Origin: Trinickia soli
GTDB taxonomy: Bacteria > Pseudomonadota > Gammaproteobacteria > Burkholderiales > Burkholderiaceae
DNA: 64,000 bases
NCBI RefSeq assembly: GCF_002879855.1
Contig: NZ_PNYB01000003.1
Span: 284,022-348,021 of the forward strand
Direction of reading: 5' to 3'
Positions 18,266-27,083 of this stretch are shown piece by piece (within the stretch, counting starts at the first letter, position 1; the number at the start of each line of letters is the position of its first letter). A program made the position numbers and the translations under genes. The notes under the pieces are model-generated. The model worked only from the letters and a program-made list of their open reading frames with translations, did no database searches and was not told where the DNA came from.

Positions 18266-20506
18266 TCAATCGGCGATGCTGTCGTACCCGTAGTACCCGC
18301 CCTTGTAAGAGCCGCCCAGCAGCGGCATGGCCGGTGGCACGTCGGTGAGCAGCACGCCCTTCAGGTTCACGCCGCCCGTCTCGAGCCGCTTGGCCGTTTC
18401 GCTGATCTCGCCGATCGGATGCCGCCCATAGCGCACCACGAGCAGCGTCGTCCCCGCATACTTGCCGATGACCGTCGAATCGGTCACGGCAAGCACCGGC
18501 GGCGTGTCGATGATGACGAGCTCATAGCGGCGCGATAGCGTCTCGAGCAATTCGCGGAAGCGATCGCTCATCAAGAGCTCCGAAGGATGCGTCGGCAGCG
18601 ACCCTTTGGCCAGCAGATCGAGCCCCGGCAGCACCTCGTGCTGTATCGCGGCATCGACATCGGCGCCGCGCAGCACGTCGGATAGCCCCGGCTGATGCCG
18701 CACGCCGAAATGGGAATGCACTTGACCGCGCCGCATATCGCCGTCGATGACGAGCACGCGCTTGCCCGCCGAGGCGACGAGCGCCGAGAGGTTGACCGAC
18801 AAGAACGACTTGCCCCCATCCGGGCGCGAACCCGTCAGCATGACGATGTTGTTCGGCGCCTGGTCGAGCGAAAGCTGCAGCGACGTGCGCAAGCTGCGCA
18901 CGCCTTCGACGGCGATGTCCTGCGGCGATTGCGCGGCGAGCACGTGCAACCCTTGGCGACGCATCAATACGTTTTGCTGCAGCCGCAACTGCAAGCCGCT
19001 GCGCGGCACGACGGCGAACACGGGCACCCCAAGCGCGCCTTCGATCTCGTCGGCGCGCTCGACGCCGCCGTACAGCGACTTCCTCACGAAGGCCGCGATG
19101 ATGCCGACGAACAGGCCGCCGCCGAAGGCGATGAGAATCACGATGAAACGCTTGGGCCATACGGGCTTGTCGGGAGTCTGGGCGAAGTCCACGACGCGCA
19201 CGTTGCCGACTTGCCCCGCCTTGGCTACGCGCAATTGCTGGGCGCTATTGAGCAGGTTCGTATAGAGCTCGGAGTCGACGCGAACGTCGCGCAGCAAACG
19301 CAGCGCCGTCTGCTCGGTATCGGGCAGCACCGCGACGTCTTTGGACATCATCGCCTGCGCGCCCTGCAATTGCGCGATCTGAGCGTCGAGCGCCGCGACG
19401 GCCGGATGTCTCGCCGTAAAGCGCTGCGAAAGATCGGCACGCTGCCGCTGCAGATCGGCGAGCTTCGTCTTGTTGTCGACGATCTGCTGCAGCAACAGCT
19501 TGCTTTCTTCGCTCAGATCGACCGTGCCGTGTTTGTTGCGGAACGTGTTGTAGCGCTGCTCGGCCGCATCGAGCTCGCGGCGCAGCTGCGGCAACTGCTG
19601 ATCGAGGAACGCGAGTGTATGCTCGGCTTCGGCCAAGCGCCGGTCGACATCCTGCTTGATGAACTGGCGCGCAATACCGTTGACGACGTCGGCCGTCAGC
19701 ACCGGATTCGCGCCTTGCAAGCTCAGCGCGATCACGCCCGATTGCAACGCCGTTTCTTTCACGCTCAGTTGCTTCTGCAATCGTTCGAGCGTATCGAGCG
19801 TCGAGGAACGCGTGAGATCGAAACGCGTGCCGCTACGGCCTGTGAGCCGATCGACGCGCAGGAGAACGGGACCTGCCGCCGTCGCGGCGGTCACGTCTTC
19901 GCCCACCCGGCCGCTCGCGATCGCGATGCCGGCCGGGTCGCTCAGCAGGAACGCCCCGTCCGGGCCTGCCGTCAACGAGAACGATTTGTCGTAAAACGCG
20001 CTCGGCGTCTCGAGGCGCGACACTTCGATCGTCTCATTGCCCCAGGCGAAGCCGGGGAGGTCCATGAGCGGCGGCATCTTAAAGCCGAACCTGCCCGTCG
20101 TCAGAGCCGTCAGAAGATTGCCGACGACGGGCAACGTATGGGGCTGCGCGGCGATATCCAGATGCAGATTGCGCACGGCCGCCTCGGTCACCAGCCGCGA
20201 TTTGAGCAACTCGATCTGCGCGGCCGTCGTCGCCTTCGTCTCGAACATGCGGGAAAGCGGCTCGATCTGCTGGCGGGCATTGGCCGCGCCATTGTCGGCA
20301 TTCGCCGTCTCTTCGACCTGGATGATCGCGTCCGCCTTGTAGACCGGCTGCGCAAGAAATGCGTACGCCGAACCGAGCGCGGTGACAGCTATCGTCACCG
20401 TGGCGATCAAACGCCAGTTCGTCACGATCGACTGCAGGTAGTCGGACAAGCGCAGCTCGTCGCCGGGCGTGAAATCCGTGTAGCGATGCTGGAAGTTCGT
20501 AGCCAT
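18266..20506 (-). CDS. wzc: Wzc-type polysaccharide copolymerase / tyrosine autokinase
   Basis: A 746-residue inner-membrane protein controlling chain length and export. The N-terminal chain-length-determinant domain is bounded by a first helix near residues 30-55 and a second near 440-460, with a long coiled periplasmic part between them. The BY-kinase domain has Walker A GSRPDGGKS at 559-567, Walker A' VLVIDGD at 584-590 and Walker B VIIDTPP at 664-670. The C-terminal tyrosine cluster (Tyr 734, 738, 739, 741) is the autophosphorylation tail. No cognate low-molecular-weight tyrosine phosphatase gene (wzb-like) is present in the window, which is notable. Confidence 0.94.
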   Translation of the reverse strand: MATNFQHRYTDFTPGDELRLSDYLQSIVTNWRLIATVTIAVTALGSAYAFLAQPVYKADAIIQVEETANADNGAANARQQIEPLSRMFETKATTAAQIELLKSRLVTEAAVRNLHLDIAAQPHTLPVVGNLLTALTTGRFGFKMPPLMDLPGFAWGNETIEVSRLETPSAFYDKSFSLTAGPDGAFLLSDPAGIAIASGRVGEDVTAATAAGPVLLRVDRLTGRSGTRFDLTRSSTLDTLERLQKQLSVKETALQSGVIALSLQGANPVLTADVVNGIARQFIKQDVDRRLAEAEHTLAFLDQQLPQLRRELDAAEQRYNTFRNKHGTVDLSEESKLLLQQIVDNKTKLADLQRQRADLSQRFTARHPAVAALDAQIAQLQGAQAMMSKDVAVLPDTEQTALRLLRDVRVDSELYTNLLNSAQQLRVAKAGQVGNVRVVDFAQTPDKPVWPKRFIVILIAFGGGLFVGIIAAFVRKSLYGGVERADEIEGALGVPVFAVVPRSGLQLRLQQNVLMRRQGLHVLAAQSPQDIAVEGVRSLRTSLQLSLDQAPNNIVMLTGSRPDGGKSFLSVNLSALVASAGKRVLVIDGDMRRGQVHSHFGVRHQPGLSDVLRGADVDAAIQHEVLPGLDLLAKGSLPTHPSELLMSDRFRELLETLSRRYELVIIDTPPVLAVTDSTVIGKYAGTTLLVVRYGRHPIGEISETAKRLETGGVNLKGVLLTDVPPAMPLLGGSYKGGYYGYDSIAD

Positions 20507-20526
20507 ATTGGTCGCTCACATCGAAC

Positions 20527-20556
20527 GCGCGCCGCCGCTTCGTATGGGCGGCGCGC
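20527..20556. other. Intercistronic GC hairpin between wza and wzc
   Basis: GCGCGCCGCC at 20527-20536 and GGCGGCGCGC at 20547-20556 form a perfect ten-base-pair stem with a ten-base loop. No T-run follows on either strand, so it is not a standard intrinsic terminator. It lies in the 57-base gap between the wza stop and the wzc start and could alter mRNA stability or stoichiometry of the two export proteins. Confidence 0.5.
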
Positions 20557-20563
20557 CGGTTGG

Positions 20564-21712
20564 TCACTTCGTCACGATCGCGGCCGTCAAGCCCGCATTG
20601 ATCGCCGGCAAGAACAGGTTCAAGACGCGGTTGAATTTCACGAGCGCGCCGTTATCGACGTAGACGACATCCTTCGGCTGCAGCTCGAACTGGTTCGCGA
20701 GCACCATCGACACCGGCGAAGTCGCATCCAGGTGATAGATCTGCGGATTGCTGCCCGTCGAGTCGCGGATCACGAACAATTGCTTGGCGTTGGACGTTCC
20801 CGGATTGAGGCTGCCCGCCTGCGAGAGCGCGTCGGCAAGCGAGAGCCGGCCGTTGCGCATCGGCATGATGGTGGCCGGCTTGTTCACTTCGCCCATGACG
20901 TAGACGCCGTTTTCCTCGCGCGAGCCGATCCGCACCATGTCGCCGGGCTTGAGCACGATTTCCGACGGGTTGCGCCCCGCCTTTACGAGATCGGAGAAGC
21001 TGATCGGATAGCTGTTGCCCCCGCGCACGAGCGTCACGCGGCTTTGATCCGCCGCCGCCGTGAAGCCGCCCGCGCGCCCGATCGCTTCGGTCAGCGTCAT
21101 CGGTATGTCGGTCATCTGCACGGCGCCCGGCTTGCCGACCTCGCCGTCAACGTAAATGTCTTGGGCACGGAACGAGGCGACGCGCACCGTGACTTCAGGG
21201 TTCTTGAACACCTTGCTGATGCGCGAGACGATCTTGCGCCGGATCTGCTCGGCGCTGTCGCCGGCCACATGGACCGTGCCCGCGTAAGGGAATTGCACGT
21301 TGCCGCCTTCGTCGACGACGAAGCCCGGCGCCGCGTCGTCCGTGCGGTTCGACATCGCCGGCTGCCCGAGCGCGGCGGCCAGTTCAGGGTGATCCCAGAC
21401 GGTAATCTGAAGCACGTCTCCGGGGCCGATCCGATAGCCGGTGGGCTTGCCGAACAGCCCCTGAGTCGGACCGGGGATCGGACGGTGCGCGCTCTGCTCG
21501 TTCATCTTCCGAAGCAGCTTCAGGTTGATGTCGGTGATCGGCACCTTCACTCGTGAGGTCGGCTCCGTGCTGTACTCGCCGCCTGCCTCATCGAGGGTAG
21601 GTGGCGTCACCATGCGTTGACCGGGCACGATCGAGCATGCCGGCAATGCGAGGGTTAAAGTAAGCAGTACTAATGATAAGGCGGTGCTAACGCGCGGGCC
21701 CAAGTCAGACAT
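20564..21712 (-). CDS. wza: Wza-type outer-membrane polysaccharide export lipoprotein
   Basis: A 382-residue protein. A signal peptide with lipobox LPAC places the lipidated Cys at residue 26. YRIGPGDVLQITVWDHPEL begins the Poly_export domain, and two SLBB-type segments follow (DIYVDGEVGKPGAVQM and GVYVMGEVNKPATIMP). The hydrophobic, Ala-rich C-terminal helix is as in Wza, which forms the octameric outer-membrane pore. ATG 21712 is set by a strong GGAGGTGG four bases upstream; the open frame beyond it is rejected. It partners Wzc, encoded 57 bases downstream. Confidence 0.95.
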   Translation of the reverse strand: MSDLGPRVSTALSLVLLTLTLALPACSIVPGQRMVTPPTLDEAGGEYSTEPTSRVKVPITDINLKLLRKMNEQSAHRPIPGPTQGLFGKPTGYRIGPGDVLQITVWDHPELAAALGQPAMSNRTDDAAPGFVVDEGGNVQFPYAGTVHVAGDSAEQIRRKIVSRISKVFKNPEVTVRVASFRAQDIYVDGEVGKPGAVQMTDIPMTLTEAIGRAGGFTAAADQSRVTLVRGGNSYPISFSDLVKAGRNPSEIVLKPGDMVRIGSREENGVYVMGEVNKPATIMPMRNGRLSLADALSQAGSLNPGTSNAKQLFVIRDSTGSNPQIYHLDATSPVSMVLANQFELQPKDVVYVDNGALVKFNRVLNLFLPAINAGLTAAIVTK

Positions 21713-21716
21713 GGTG

Positions 21717-21724
21717 CCACCTCC
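21717..21724 (-). promoter_or_regulatory. Strong ribosome-binding site of wza
   Basis: GGAGGTGG on the minus strand, four bases before ATG 21712, nearly matches the anti-Shine-Dalgarno and decides the start that gives a proper lipoprotein signal. Confidence 0.6.
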
Positions 21725-21837
21725 GTGCCGGTTATTCGTGACGTGCGTCGCGCAGGCTCGATCGCGCATCGAGGCGCTGCCCGACGAACGTCGGTTGCAG
21801 TGAGTGCCTCGCAGCACGCGCTGCGCGAACCACTGCG

Positions 21838-23235
21838 CTAATAGGCATTGCTATGGATGAACCCTTTCACGACCGTCGCCGCAATGATCCGCATGTCGAG
21901 GCCGAACGACCAATTGCCAAGGTAATAGAGGTCATGCGCGACACGCCGCTCCATCTTTTCGATGCGGTCGGTTTCGCCGCGATAGCCGTTGATCTGCGCC
22001 CACCCCGTGATGCCGGGCTTGATCCGATATCGATGGATATAGCCGGTGACGATCTTCCGATAGAGATCGTCGTGCTCGAGCGCATGCGGACGCGGCCCGA
22101 CCACCGACATATCGCCACGCAGCACATTGAAGAATTGCGGCAGCTCGTCCAGGCTCGTGCGGCGCAGGAACGCGCCGAGCTTCGTCACGCGCGGGTCGCG
22201 CCGCACCGCCTGGTGCAAGACGCCGGCCTCTTCGACATGCATACGCATCGAGCGGAACTTATAGATGGTGAAGACACGGCCATCCGCACCCTTGCGCCTT
22301 TGCTTGAACAGCACCGGGCCCGGCGAAGAAAGCTTCACCGCCACCGCGATCGCGACGAGCAGCGGCGCGAGGCCGATCAGCGCGCAAGCAGCGAAGATGC
22401 GATCGAAGATCTCCTTGGCCATCAGGCCGCCCGGCGACAACGGCGAGGCAACGAGATTGATGGCGGGCACGCCGAGCAAGTCGATCACTCCGCCGCTTTC
22501 GAACAGGGCCAGCGAGCGCACGTCGGGCATGAACCGGATGTTGACGAGATCGTCGCGGAACATGGCAACGACGCGCAGAATCGTGCGTTCCTCCGACAGC
22601 GGCAGCGCGAGCCAGACTTCATGCAGATCGTCGCGACGCACATGGCGCACGAACGCGTCGAGATCGTAGAAGGGTCGTACCGCCGCAGCGGTTTCCGGCA
22701 GCGTGACTTTCGATCTCTCCGGATGCGGCACATAGACCGCCGCAACACGAAAACCCGTCGCCGGTGCGGCTTCGATACGACGCAAGATTGCATCGCAATG
22801 CGGCCCCGCTCCGACGACAGCGACCCGATGCAGATTGATGCCGCCGTGACGCAAGTGCGCGAGCACGGCATAAGCCGCGAGCCGCGAGCCGATCAGCAGC
22901 GCGCCCGACATCGCGCTCCAGTAGACGAACCATAAGCGGGAGACGTAATCGATCTCGCGCAACGAGAACATGGCCATCAGCGCGCATGCCTGGGCGACGA
23001 GCCACGCGAGCGCCACCCGTCCGGACAACATGCGCTTGGCACGACCACGCCACGAGTCGTAGACGCCGAAGGCGGGAAACAGCACGAGCACGCAAGCGGC
23101 GGTCAGCATGACGAAGGGCGCGACAAATTCATGCCGCTCCCAATCGGCGTAGCGTATCCGCGACGCCAGCGCCGCCGACGCGATCACGAGCGCGACGTCG
23201 AACACCCGAGCCAATAGGCCTTGAATCTCACGCAT
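21838..23235 (-). CDS. wcaJ: Undecaprenyl-phosphate glucose (hexose-1-P) phosphotransferase, WcaJ-type
   Basis: A 465-residue polyprenyl-phosphate hexose-1-phosphate transferase that starts the repeat unit on undecaprenyl phosphate. The N-terminal part has four hydrophobic segments and a CoA-binding-like domain ([17 protein letters not shown]). The C-terminal catalytic domain has [19 protein letters not shown] as the re-entrant helix, [42 protein letters not shown] and the basic [16 protein letters not shown] 23235 fits the family N terminus, and the upstream frame runs into manC. Glucose or galactose is the usual sugar; which one applies here is not shown. Confidence 0.93.
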   Translation of the reverse strand: MREIQGLLARVFDVALVIASAALASRIRYADWERHEFVAPFVMLTAACVLVLFPAFGVYDSWRGRAKRMLSGRVALAWLVAQACALMAMFSLREIDYVSRLWFVYWSAMSGALLIGSRLAAYAVLAHLRHGGINLHRVAVVGAGPHCDAILRRIEAAPATGFRVAAVYVPHPERSKVTLPETAAAVRPFYDLDAFVRHVRRDDLHEVWLALPLSEERTILRVVAMFRDDLVNIRFMPDVRSLALFESGGVIDLLGVPAINLVASPLSPGGLMAKEIFDRIFAACALIGLAPLLVAIAVAVKLSSPGPVLFKQRRKGADGRVFTIYKFRSMRMHVEEAGVLHQAVRRDPRVTKLGAFLRRTSLDELPQFFNVLRGDMSVVGPRPHALEHDDLYRKIVTGYIHRYRIKPGITGWAQINGYRGETDRIEKMERRVAHDLYYLGNWSFGLDMRIIAATVVKGFIHSNAY

Positions 23236-23275
23236 CTTCGTTCTCCACACCGAATCGAACCGCCCGCCTCTGACG

Positions 23276-24916
23276 TCATGAGCTCGCGCTGTGACTCGGA
23301 CATCGGCCGTAGTTGTCTTCGAAGCGAACGATGTCGTCCTCGCCGAGATAAGCGCCCGACTGCACTTCGATGATCTCGAGCGGAACCTTGCCCGGATTGG
23401 CAAGCCGGTGCCGCACACCGAGCGGAATGAAGGTCGATTCGTTTTCGCTCAGCAAGAACTCTTCGTCGCCGCGCGTGACGAACGCCGTGCCGCGCACGAC
23501 CACCCAATGTTCGGCGCGGTGGTGATGCATCTGCAGCGACAAACGCGCGCCCGGTGCGACCACGATGCGTTTGACCTGGAAGCGATCGCCGTGGTCGATC
23601 GAGTCGTAAAAGCCCCATGGACGACGCACTTTCCGATGCGTTTCGGCTTCGGGCGCGTGCTCGGCCTTGATACGCGCGACGAGCCCCTTCACCCGCTGCA
23701 CGTTGGCGCGGTCGGCCACCAACACGGCATCCGGCGTCTCCACGACGACCACGTCAGTCGTGCCGACGCAGGCGACCAAGCGGCTCTCCGCATGAACGAA
23801 AGTCGAGGTCGCGCCTTCGAGCACGACGCGCCCGCGCGCGACGTTGCCGTCGCAGTCTTTGCTCAACGCATCCCAGACCGCATCCCACGAGCCGAGATCG
23901 GACCAGCCGGCCTGAAGCGGCACCACGATGCCCGCGCACGGCGCATCGGGGCCGCCCAGGCGCTCCATCACCGCGTAATCGATCGAATCGGCCGGTGCGC
24001 GCTCGAAGGCGCTCGCCGCCGGGTCGAACCGCTCGCCGTGCGCCGCGCCCTCGGCGACGGCCGCGAGGCAAGCCGCATGCATCTCGGGCCGCATTTTCCG
24101 CAAGGCATCGAGCCAAACCGTTGCGCGCATCACGAAGATGCCGCTATTCCACCAATAGGCGCCGTCGGCGACGTATTGCACGGCCAGTTCGGCTGGCGGC
24201 TTCTCGACGAAGCGCTCGATGCGGTGCGCGCCGTCGCCGAGCGGCTCGCCGATGCGCACGTAGCCAAATCCCGTATCGGGGCGCGTGGGCGGCACGCCCA
24301 GCGTCGCGATCGCACCCTGCTGCGCGTAACGCGCCGCCAGTTCGATCGCGCGTTGCAGCGCCTTCACGTCGGCGATCGCGTGGTCCGCAGGCATGACGAC
24401 GAGAATCGCGTCGCTGCCGTGCTGGCTCGCGAGCACGGCAGCGAGCGTCAGTGCGGGCGCCGTGTCGCGCCGGGCAGGCTCGACGATGAGGTGCGGCGTC
24501 ACTCCGCTCGCACGCAATTGCTCATCGATGATGAAGCCATGCTCGGCGCCGCACACGACAAGCGGCGCATCGGCCACATCCCAACCTTCGGGAAACCCAT
24601 CCATGCGGCGCACGGTGGCTTGCAGCAGCGTGTCGCATCCGATCACGTCAATGAGCTGCTTCGGATAGTGCTCGCGCGACATCGGCCAGAGGCGCGTGCC
24701 CGAGCCGCCTGCAAGCACGACGGGAATCAAGCGCCGGCACGGCACCACTGTCGCACTCGGCACGGCGGCGGCGCCTTCGCTTTGCACCGGTTGCGAGACG
24801 CACACGAGCGGCTCACCGTCTTCGTCCGAGCGCGCTTGCACTGGACGAGCCGGACTAAGCGATGGCGCGCCTCGTCTGGCCTGCGCGTGCTCGGATTGTC
24901 GAAAATCGAACCTCAT
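23276..24916 (-). CDS. manC: Mannose-1-phosphate guanylyltransferase / mannose-6-phosphate isomerase
   Basis: A 546-residue bifunctional enzyme supplying GDP-mannose. The nucleotidyltransferase signature GGSGTRLWPMSREHYPKQ begins at residue 70, and FVEKPP near residue 220 is the second conserved motif. The C-terminal cupin (GDRFQVKRIVVAPGARLSLQ, then HHHRAEHWVVVRGTA) carries the isomerase metal ligands. The first 60 residues before LIPVVLAGG are a low-conservation extension; ATG 24916 has AGGAG eight bases upstream, which supports it. It is 40 bases from wcaJ and 15 bases after the regulator gene. Confidence 0.95.
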   Translation of the reverse strand: MRFDFRQSEHAQARRGAPSLSPARPVQARSDEDGEPLVCVSQPVQSEGAAAVPSATVVPCRRLIPVVLAGGSGTRLWPMSREHYPKQLIDVIGCDTLLQATVRRMDGFPEGWDVADAPLVVCGAEHGFIIDEQLRASGVTPHLIVEPARRDTAPALTLAAVLASQHGSDAILVVMPADHAIADVKALQRAIELAARYAQQGAIATLGVPPTRPDTGFGYVRIGEPLGDGAHRIERFVEKPPAELAVQYVADGAYWWNSGIFVMRATVWLDALRKMRPEMHAACLAAVAEGAAHGERFDPAASAFERAPADSIDYAVMERLGGPDAPCAGIVVPLQAGWSDLGSWDAVWDALSKDCDGNVARGRVVLEGATSTFVHAESRLVACVGTTDVVVVETPDAVLVADRANVQRVKGLVARIKAEHAPEAETHRKVRRPWGFYDSIDHGDRFQVKRIVVAPGARLSLQMHHHRAEHWVVVRGTAFVTRGDEEFLLSENESTFIPLGVRHRLANPGKVPLEIIEVQSGAYLGEDDIVRFEDNYGRCPSHSASS

Positions 24917-24931
24917 GTCGATGCTCCTCGC

Positions 24932-25930
24932 TCACCCACCCAGCGCACGGCGCCGTTGCATCCGGAACTCGGTCGGCGAAACCATCATCCGTTTGCGGAA
25001 GATCTTCGCCAACCGATCGCCGTTGCCCATACCGCTTCGTCGCGCAATCTTGTCGACGGGAAGCTCCGAATCGACGAGCAGACTGCACGTAATCGCCAGG
25101 CGCGCCTGAAGCAGGTAATCGGACGGCGTCATCCTCAGCTCGAGCTTGAAGCGCCGCAAGAAGTTGCGCTCGCTCATCGCGACCACTTGAGCGGCGTCGG
25201 CAATCGAGATCGGCCGCTCGCAGTTCTCCTGCAGCCAGCGCGCGGCTATGCGAATCTTCTCGCCGGCGGTGGCCGCACCGCCATCGCTGAGCAGCGGCAC
25301 AAAGCGCGCGCTCGAGCCTGGCACCAGACGTTCTGCGATGGCACGCGCGACGTCGAGCCCAAGGTCGCGCTTGACCATCGACAGCGCGCCCTTCATCGGC
25401 TCGAAGCGCTCGTCCGCTTCCGCCGATTTTTCATCGCAACCGACCTGGCGCAGGCAGGAGCTGAACTGATAAGCTTTCTCGCTTGCGCCGATGCCGGCCG
25501 CCTCGAGCAGCAAGCTGCCCTCTCCGATCGAACGAATATTGGATGTCTTCGTGTGCACGCGACGCAGCCACCCGATCAGGCGCTCGTCGCTTGCGGCAGC
25601 GCGCGCCCCCTTGCCGCCGGCGATGAACAGCGCGTCGAAGCCCGTGTAATGACGCGCGTCGAGACCATCGGTCCACACACGCACCATCGATGCGCAGCGC
25701 ACGTTGCCGCCGTCGGCGGACAAGAACGAAATGTCGTACGTTTGTGCGCGATCGGCGCCTGCGGAAGCGAGTTCGTTGGCCATGTGGAAGACCTCGGCAA
25801 CGAGGCCCGCCCCGAGCAGCGAAAATCCTTCGTACAGCACGATCGCAATCCGGCGCGTGGCAGTTGGGGCGTTTTGCGCCCGAGCGCGCCACCATCCGGC
25901 CAGTGCGGGTTGGGTACTCGCGTATGGCAT
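24932..25930 (-). CDS. GlxA-type AraC-family regulator with GATase1-like domain
   Basis: A 332-residue transcriptional regulator. Residues about 25-190 form a DJ-1/PfpI-like domain (IAIVLYEGFSLLGAGLVAEV, ALFIAGGKGARAA); the nucleophile position is in SIGEGSL, with no Cys, so no enzyme activity is expected. The C-terminal AraC domain has two helix-turn-helices (ISIADAAQVVAMSERNFLRRF and LPVDKIARRSGMGNGDRLAKIF). ATG 25930 is preceded by GAGGGA. It is the first gene of the leftward exopolysaccharide series, 15 bases ahead of manC, so it probably co-transcribes with and regulates it. It is a close paralogue of the regulator at 31520-32569. Confidence 0.9.
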   Translation of the reverse strand: MPYASTQPALAGWWRARAQNAPTATRRIAIVLYEGFSLLGAGLVAEVFHMANELASAGADRAQTYDISFLSADGGNVRCASMVRVWTDGLDARHYTGFDALFIAGGKGARAAASDERLIGWLRRVHTKTSNIRSIGEGSLLLEAAGIGASEKAYQFSSCLRQVGCDEKSAEADERFEPMKGALSMVKRDLGLDVARAIAERLVPGSSARFVPLLSDGGAATAGEKIRIAARWLQENCERPISIADAAQVVAMSERNFLRRFKLELRMTPSDYLLQARLAITCSLLVDSELPVDKIARRSGMGNGDRLAKIFRKRMMVSPTEFRMQRRRALGG

Positions 25931-25977
25931 CGCATTTCCCTCACAAATCATTGCCGGCATGACGATTCCGGTCGTAT

Positions 25978-26010
25978 TGCAGTGCATCGTAGGTAGCGCC
26001 GATCACTGCA
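25978..26010. promoter_or_regulatory. Spaced inverted repeat upstream of the GlxA/AraC regulator
   Basis: TGCAGTG at 25978-25984 and CACTGCA at 26004-26010 are perfect 7-base inverted arms separated by 19 bases, about 50 bases upstream of the regulator start. The spacing suits two adjacent major grooves for a dimeric regulator and could be an autoregulatory site. It overlaps the end of the small open frame at 26003-26140. Confidence 0.3.
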
Positions 26011-26140
26011 CGTGTGCCGTGACGTAATTCGGCGACATATTGTCGGAATGCTTCTGGCAGATACCGCCCCATTCGTTGACCGATGTTGACGGGCCGTCTC
26101 CCATGTCTAGGCAAATCGGACAAAACATCATGAAAGCCAT
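26003..26140 (-). CDS. Possible 45-residue Cys/His-rich small protein
   Basis: The frame from ATG 26140 gives a short peptide with C-P-I-C-L-D-M-G near the start and C-Q-K-H-S-D-N after the middle, the pairing Cys-x2-Cys ... Cys-x2-His seen in small zinc-binding folds. It lies just upstream of the regulator and on the same strand. The ribosome-binding context is weak (GGGTGAAAGCC before ATG). No family is recognised. It may be chance coding in a leader, or a real microprotein; the metal-ligand spacing is the only reason to list it. Confidence 0.3.
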   Translation of the reverse strand: MAFMMFCPICLDMGDGPSTSVNEWGGICQKHSDNMSPNYVTAHVQ

Positions 26141-27083
26141 GGCTTTCACCCATCGTTTAGCGTAAAAGCGCCAGGCCGCGCGGGCAAAAGCCATGCCGAG
26201 TGCAATAGCGGCTGGCCGCCCTCTCCGGTTCCCCCGGGCGAGTCATATGTGCTGCCGATTGGTGTGATGCGTGCAAGTGTCTTCGAACGAACCGATCGTA
26301 ACGACCGCTCACCGGCGCGGCGCGCCGCGCCGCGGCCTCGCCGTCGAAGTCACCCCGGAAAGCCCGAACGCACATCGAAACGATACGTGCTGCGTCGGTA
26401 TTGTTGTGTTGTGGAACCCACGTTGAAAGCCAAACACAGACAAATATTTGGCGGATTGGGACGGCACCTCGTTTCCCATTTCGCCATTCCTATTAGAAAA
26501 TTCGATAGAAAATATTGCACTCGTTGTTTCACACGTGATTCATTTTCGACGCTTGAAATGGTTCAATCGCCGCTTAAATTTATTTGAAAAATCTCGTAAA
26601 TCGGCTTTTCATCGGATGGTCATTCGAAAGCGCGCGATTCGTCATGCACGGCGCCAATCGCCGCTCGCGGCGGCGCAACATCCGAGTCGACCGATCTTCC
26701 TGACCCCACTATCGGCGCACGAGGCGATCGTAAAAATCCGCCACGGGTGTGCGCAAATCCACTAAATCGAATGCTCCTAAAAATGCCACAAAGCTTGTAA
26801 CCTTTCGCCCTGCGATTCGTGTGAAATCAGGGTTTCGTCAGACGTGATGCGTTGGCGAAGAGCCCTATTCTTCATTCGATTCTTCGACCGTTCGTTCGGC
26901 GCTCAACGCTGCGCGGACTTCTCGCGGCTCGACCGCCTGGCCGGCATGCACCCGCCTGCGGCTTCGGCGCGCGCCTCTCTCGTTCATGTCGCTTCGGCGG
27001 CCCCACGCGCATCGCTTCGCCGATGTGCGGCGCCCTTCCTTTGCCTGTTCAAAGCGCCGGCGCATTGAATACGACCACGATCG
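26141..27083. promoter_or_regulatory. Long AT-rich divergent control region of the exopolysaccharide locus
   Basis: Together with the 200 bases to its left this is the longest stretch without an accepted gene. It separates the leftward regulator-manC series from the rightward glycoside hydrolases. The part from about 26400 to 26620 is clearly AT-rich against a GC-rich background, with A/T tracts such as AAATTTATTTGAAAAA. A possible rightward promoter is TTGAAA at 26553-26558, 16 bases, TAAATT at 26575-26580. A 20-base perfect palindrome is at 26313-26332. No convincing sigma-54 -24/-12 element was found. Open frames here lack ribosome-binding sites and family features. Confidence 0.5.
26313..26332. 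repeat. 20-bp perfect GC palindrome
   Basis: CGGCGCGGCGCGCCGCGCCG is its own reverse complement. It is centred in the divergent control region about 380 bases upstream of the regulator start. It could be an operator or a cruciform-forming site; pure GC composition makes chance occurrence more likely than for a mixed sequence. Confidence 0.35.

Noticed and set aside
18695..21556. Very long plus-strand open frame (953 codons)
   Set aside because: Antisense shadow of wzc and wza; the composition is Arg/His-rich and no domain is recognisable.
23291..25996. Long plus-strand open frame (901 codons)
   Set aside because: Antisense shadow of manC and the regulator, caused by high third-position GC.
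26061..26068. GGCGGTAT on the minus strand, similar to an ops/RfaH pause element (GGCGGTAG)
   Set aside because: One mismatch in a GC-rich genome, inside a possible small coding frame, and no surrounding JUMPstart-like context.
25941..26153. 70-residue minus-strand frame overlapping the candidate microprotein
   Set aside because: No ribosome-binding site, no motif; looks like an out-of-frame shadow of the leader.
26401..26620. Sigma-54 promoter for the exopolysaccharide genes
   Set aside because: No GG-N10-GC element of good quality was found on either strand.
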